Source: Fodinibacter sp963763015 (GTDB taxonomy: Bacteria; Actinomycetota; Actinomycetes; Actinomycetales; Dermatophilaceae). From it: DNA of 64,000 nt. The number at the start of each line of letters is the position of its first letter. The first letter of the stretch is position 1. A program made the position numbers and the translations under genes. Of the stretch, positions 61,858 to 64,000 are shown one piece after another. Below the pieces are notes generated by a model that was given only the letters and a program-made list of their open reading frames with translations, ran no database searches and had not been told where the DNA came from. Location of the stretch: the NCBI GenBank assembly GCA_963763015.1, contig CAVXML010000007.1:186001-250000 (forward strand), in the 5' to 3' direction.

Positions 61858-62124
61858 GTGAGCCATCGGGACGGACGCGACGCTGAGACGGTCACGGTCC
61901 GGTACTGGGCGGGGGCCCGGGCGGCGGCCGGGGTCGAGCGCGAGACCGTCACGGGCGTACGGACGGTGGGAGACCTCGTCGGGCACCTCGCCGCCTCCCG
62001 GCCGGCGCTCGGGCGGGTTCTCCCCGTGTGCTCGGTCCTCGTCGGCGGCCGGGCGAGCAGTGGGGACGACCCCGTGCCCGCCGGTGCGGTGGTCGAGGTC
62101 CTGCCTCCCTTCGCCGGCGGATGA
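61858..62124 (+). CDS. MoaD/ThiS-family sulfur-carrier protein
   Basis: 88 residues from GTG 61858. Beta-grasp fold with VTVRYWAGARAAAGVERETV near the N-terminus and the essential C-terminal diglycine VLPPFAGG, which is adenylated and thiocarboxylated. Without an adjoining moa or thi gene its partner is unclear. Its stop is followed after 7 nt by the next gene. Confidence 0.8.
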   Translation: MSHRDGRDAETVTVRYWAGARAAAGVERETVTGVRTVGDLVGHLAASRPALGRVLPVCSVLVGGRASSGDDPVPAGAVVEVLPPFAGG

Positions 62125-62131
62125 TGGGAGG

Positions 62132-63088
62132 ATGCCGCGCGTGGAGGACCAGCGGACCGACGTGAGTCGCGGCGCGGGCTCGGGTGCGAGCCCGGGTGCG
62201 AGCTCGGGCGGTGGCGCCGGCACCCGCGCGGGCCGGGCCGCTGCCAGGAGCACCGGCGACCAGTCCCTGCCGGAGACCCGGGCCGCACGCCGCGCCCGAC
62301 GCGAGGGCCTGCTGCGCAACCCGGTGCTGCCGGCGCTCGCCACGGTGCGCCGACCGGTCGCCGTGGCGGCCACGGTGCTCCTGGCCGCGCTGCTCGTCCT
62401 CGCGCTGCTCGCCGACCCGGTGCTGCTCGCCGCCGGGCTGGCCTGGGCCGGGATCGTCGTCGCGTGGGGCTGGCCGGCCCTGCACGGCTCGTCGAGCCGC
62501 TTCGGGTCCTCGCTGGCGATCGGCGTGGTCGCCGTGCTCGCGCCTGCGGCGGCTGCCGTCCCGGCGGACGAGCCCTACCTGCGCCTCGTGCCGGTCGCCC
62601 TCGTCGTGGGGTTGGCCGTGATGTTCGGCCACCAGCTGGTGCGTCGCGACGGGCGGCCGCGGCTCACCGAGTCGATCGCCGTGACGTCGCTCGGCATCGC
62701 CGTCGTCGCCATGGGGACGGCCTGGATGCCGCTCTCCCGCGGCAATCGGGCCAGCGAGGTGGCGATCGCGGGCTTCGCCGCGGTCGCGGTCTCGGCGCCC
62801 GCGGACCTGGCCGCCGGCACCAGCCGGCTCCGGCCGTGGATGCTGCCCCTGGCCATGCTCCTCGGTGGAGCGGGCGCGATGGCTGCCGCAGCCGTCATGG
62901 GCGGGCCCGACCCGGCGCCCGCCGCGCTCGTCGGCTTCCTGTGCGGCGGCGTCTCCCATGCCACCAGGCGGATGCTGAGCGTCCTGCCGGCCATCGCGTC
63001 GGTCAGGGGACAGCTCTCCTCGGCCGCCGCCGGCCTCCTGGTGCCCGGGGTGGTCGCCTACGGGCTGGCGCTCGGCATCGTCGGCTGA
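62132..63088 (+). CDS. Multi-TM membrane protein of unknown function
   Basis: 318 residues from ATG 62132, with GGGAGG just upstream. A 70-residue Gly/Ser/Arg-rich N-terminus (AGSGASPGASSGGGAGTRAG) precedes about nine TM helices (AVAATVLLAALLVLALLAD, SLAIGVVAVLAPAAAAV, LVPVALVVGLAVMFGHQLV and others). No catalytic motif is seen. It is co-oriented with the MoaD/ThiS gene. Confidence 0.75.
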   Translation: MPRVEDQRTDVSRGAGSGASPGASSGGGAGTRAGRAAARSTGDQSLPETRAARRARREGLLRNPVLPALATVRRPVAVAATVLLAALLVLALLADPVLLAAGLAWAGIVVAWGWPALHGSSSRFGSSLAIGVVAVLAPAAAAVPADEPYLRLVPVALVVGLAVMFGHQLVRRDGRPRLTESIAVTSLGIAVVAMGTAWMPLSRGNRASEVAIAGFAAVAVSAPADLAAGTSRLRPWMLPLAMLLGGAGAMAAAAVMGGPDPAPAALVGFLCGGVSHATRRMLSVLPAIASVRGQLSSAAAGLLVPGVVAYGLALGIVG

Positions 63089-63144
63089 CCGCACACCTGC
63101 CGAGGCCCGCGGGGTCGGTGGAGGGGCCGCTCCGTCGAGGTCCG

Positions 63145-63516
63145 TCAGTAGACGAGCGCGCGGGTGCCGGGCGCCATGACCTCCTCCACGAAGGCAGCGG
63201 CGCCCCGGATCACCACCCCGGGCGGCAGGTCGTTCTCCGTGATGCCGCGACGCGCCGCGCACTGCCCGCAGACGGTCACCCGTGCACCGGCGACGAGGGC
63301 GTCCCGAAGCTCGGCGAGCGGCACGGCGTACGGCAGCTCGACCTCCTCGGCGACACCGGCCAGCACGGTGCGGGTCGCGTCACCGGTGAGCCACACGCTG
63401 ACCTCGACCCCGGCCGCGACCGCGGTGGCTGCGACGGTGAACCCCTGGTTCAGCCGCTCGAGCGCCTCCGTGCCGCAGGTGACCTTGACGACGAGGGAGG
63501 CCGTGCCGGAGTCCAT
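63145..63516 (-). CDS. DsrE/YchN-like small protein
   Basis: 123 residues from ATG 63516. Rossmann-like DsrE fold: SLVVKVTCGTEALERLNQGF, VAAGVEVSVWLTGDATRTVL, and GARVTVCGQCAARRG with a Cys-x2-Cys that could carry sulfur. It ends AAFVEEVMAPGTRALVY. Members of the superfamily bind or transfer sulfane sulfur. It diverges from the nitrobindin-like gene, with only 12 bp between the starts. Confidence 0.8.
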   Translation of the reverse strand: MDSGTASLVVKVTCGTEALERLNQGFTVAATAVAAGVEVSVWLTGDATRTVLAGVAEEVELPYAVPLAELRDALVAGARVTVCGQCAARRGITENDLPPGVVIRGAAAFVEEVMAPGTRALVY

Positions 63517-63531
63517 AGACTGCAGCGTATG
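63514..63531. promoter_or_regulatory. Interlocked two-way leaderless promoter
   Basis: Reading right, TAGACT (63516-63521) lies 7 nt before ATG 63529. Reading left, TACGCT (complement of 63524-63529) lies 7 nt before ATG 63516. Each -10 overlaps the first base of the opposing start codon. The whole signal spans 18 bp and is symmetric about 63522/63523. Confidence 0.7.
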
Positions 63532-64000
63532 GTCTTCCACCTCGACACCTCCCTCCACGAGGAGCTGGCGCCCCTGGCGTGGCTCGTCGGCCGCTGGGAG
63601 GGCGCGGGCCTGGTGGGCTACCCCACGATCGAGGGTCGTCGCTTCGGGCAGGAGGTCGTGTGCCGCCACGACGGTCGCCCGTTCCTCGAGTGGCGGTCGC
63701 GGACCTGGCTCCTCGACGAGGAGGGCAACCGGGTCCGGCCCCTGGCCACGGAGCTCGGCTTCTGGCGGCCGGTCCCGGTGCACGACGACGGCTCGAACGT
63801 CGAGCTCCTGCTCACCCATCCCACGGGCGTGGTCGAGATGTACGCCGGTGTGGCGCAACCCGCCAAGGTCGAGGTGCGCACCGACGGCGTGATGCGCAGC
63901 CCGTTCGCCAAGGAGTACACCGCCGCGCACCGGATGTACGGCTACGTCAACAGCAACCTCATGTGGGTCATGGACATGGCCGCCATGGGGCAGCCGCTGC
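63529..64000 (+). CDS. FABP-family heme-binding (nitrobindin-like) protein, 3' end missing
   Basis: 157 residues are visible from ATG 63529; the frame runs off the window. The beta-barrel signature is present: LAPLAWLVGRWEGAGLVGYP, TELGFWRPVP, VEMYAGVAQPAKVEV and YGYVNSNLMWVMDMAAMGQP. In characterised actinobacterial homologues this fold binds ferric heme and isomerises peroxynitrite. It is divergent from the DsrE-like gene. Confidence 0.88.
   Translation, partial: MVFHLDTSLHEELAPLAWLVGRWEGAGLVGYPTIEGRRFGQEVVCRHDGRPFLEWRSRTWLLDEEGNRVRPLATELGFWRPVPVHDDGSNVELLLTHPTGVVEMYAGVAQPAKVEVRTDGVMRSPFAKEYTAAHRMYGYVNSNLMWVMDMAAMGQPL

Overview
The window is high-GC actinobacterial DNA, probably from the Micrococcales and most like Intrasporangiaceae (inference). 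The support is a mycothiol synthase (MshD), a GlnR-type regulator, a mycobacterial-type GuaB1 and MutT1, PHO-box-like repeats, and many start codons sitting 6-7 nt behind a TANNNT -10 hexamer, as expected of leaderless actinobacterial mRNAs.

Left part (1-32 kb) is intact chromosome. It opens with a Phe-Asp-Glu tRNA cluster and a small HTH regulator paired with a free-standing ClpN protein behind two dyads. Next come a PHP/HhH protein, a cysteine-desulfurase-like PLP enzyme and GuaB1. A light-response module follows at 6.9-11.8 kb: a CarH/LitR-type B12 MerR regulator is divergent from SRPBCC, NAD(P)-binding, CPBP-protease and photolyase genes, with an 11-bp-period direct repeat covering the -35 regions of both promoters. 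A TerC-family gene follows behind a candidate yybP-ykoY manganese riboswitch. After that come a sugar mutarotase/AGE epimerase pair, a mycoredoxin-like protein, a large 33-bp minisatellite with no credible gene (16.77-17.48 kb), a DUF222-HNH nuclease, a GH13 enzyme, a TolB-like lipoprotein, an adenylate cyclase, a sigma/anti-sigma operon and a DoxX-membrane-GH15 operon that meet at a symmetric dyad.

Middle part (32.3-46.6 kb) is accessory and decayed. A 44-bp copy of the 3' half of tRNA-Lys at 32.34 kb and the complete tRNA-Lys at 41.39 kb bracket about 9 kb that looks like an old integrative island with no recognisable integrase. Nearly every gene inside is broken by frameshifts, stops or truncation: exonuclease-TerB-BRCT, an HEPN-like protein, an IS5-type transposase, a pentapeptide-repeat protein and a DUF4239 protein. 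Decay continues outside (a YncE-like fragment and two small broken genes), but ppk2, a Ser/Thr kinase and a YihY/BrkB gene there are intact.

Right part (46.6-64 kb) is a phosphate/nitrogen/redox neighbourhood: DUF47-Pit, an arsenic trio (FAD oxidoreductase, ArsR, ArsM) wedged between Pit and pstSCAB, a PHO box ahead of pstS, then mutT1-like, ppk1, mshD, glnR, a MoaD/ThiS-type protein and a membrane protein. It ends with divergent DsrE-like and FABP/nitrobindin-like genes only 12 bp apart.

The most unusual points are: (i) a palindromic repeat present twice, once between genes and once inserted in frame in mshD; (ii) an isolated, strongly structured RNA candidate at 47.97-48.06 kb with its own -10; (iii) the compact two-way leaderless promoter at 63.52 kb; (iv) the alternating 33-bp minisatellite; (v) the tRNA-Lys island and its uniform decay.
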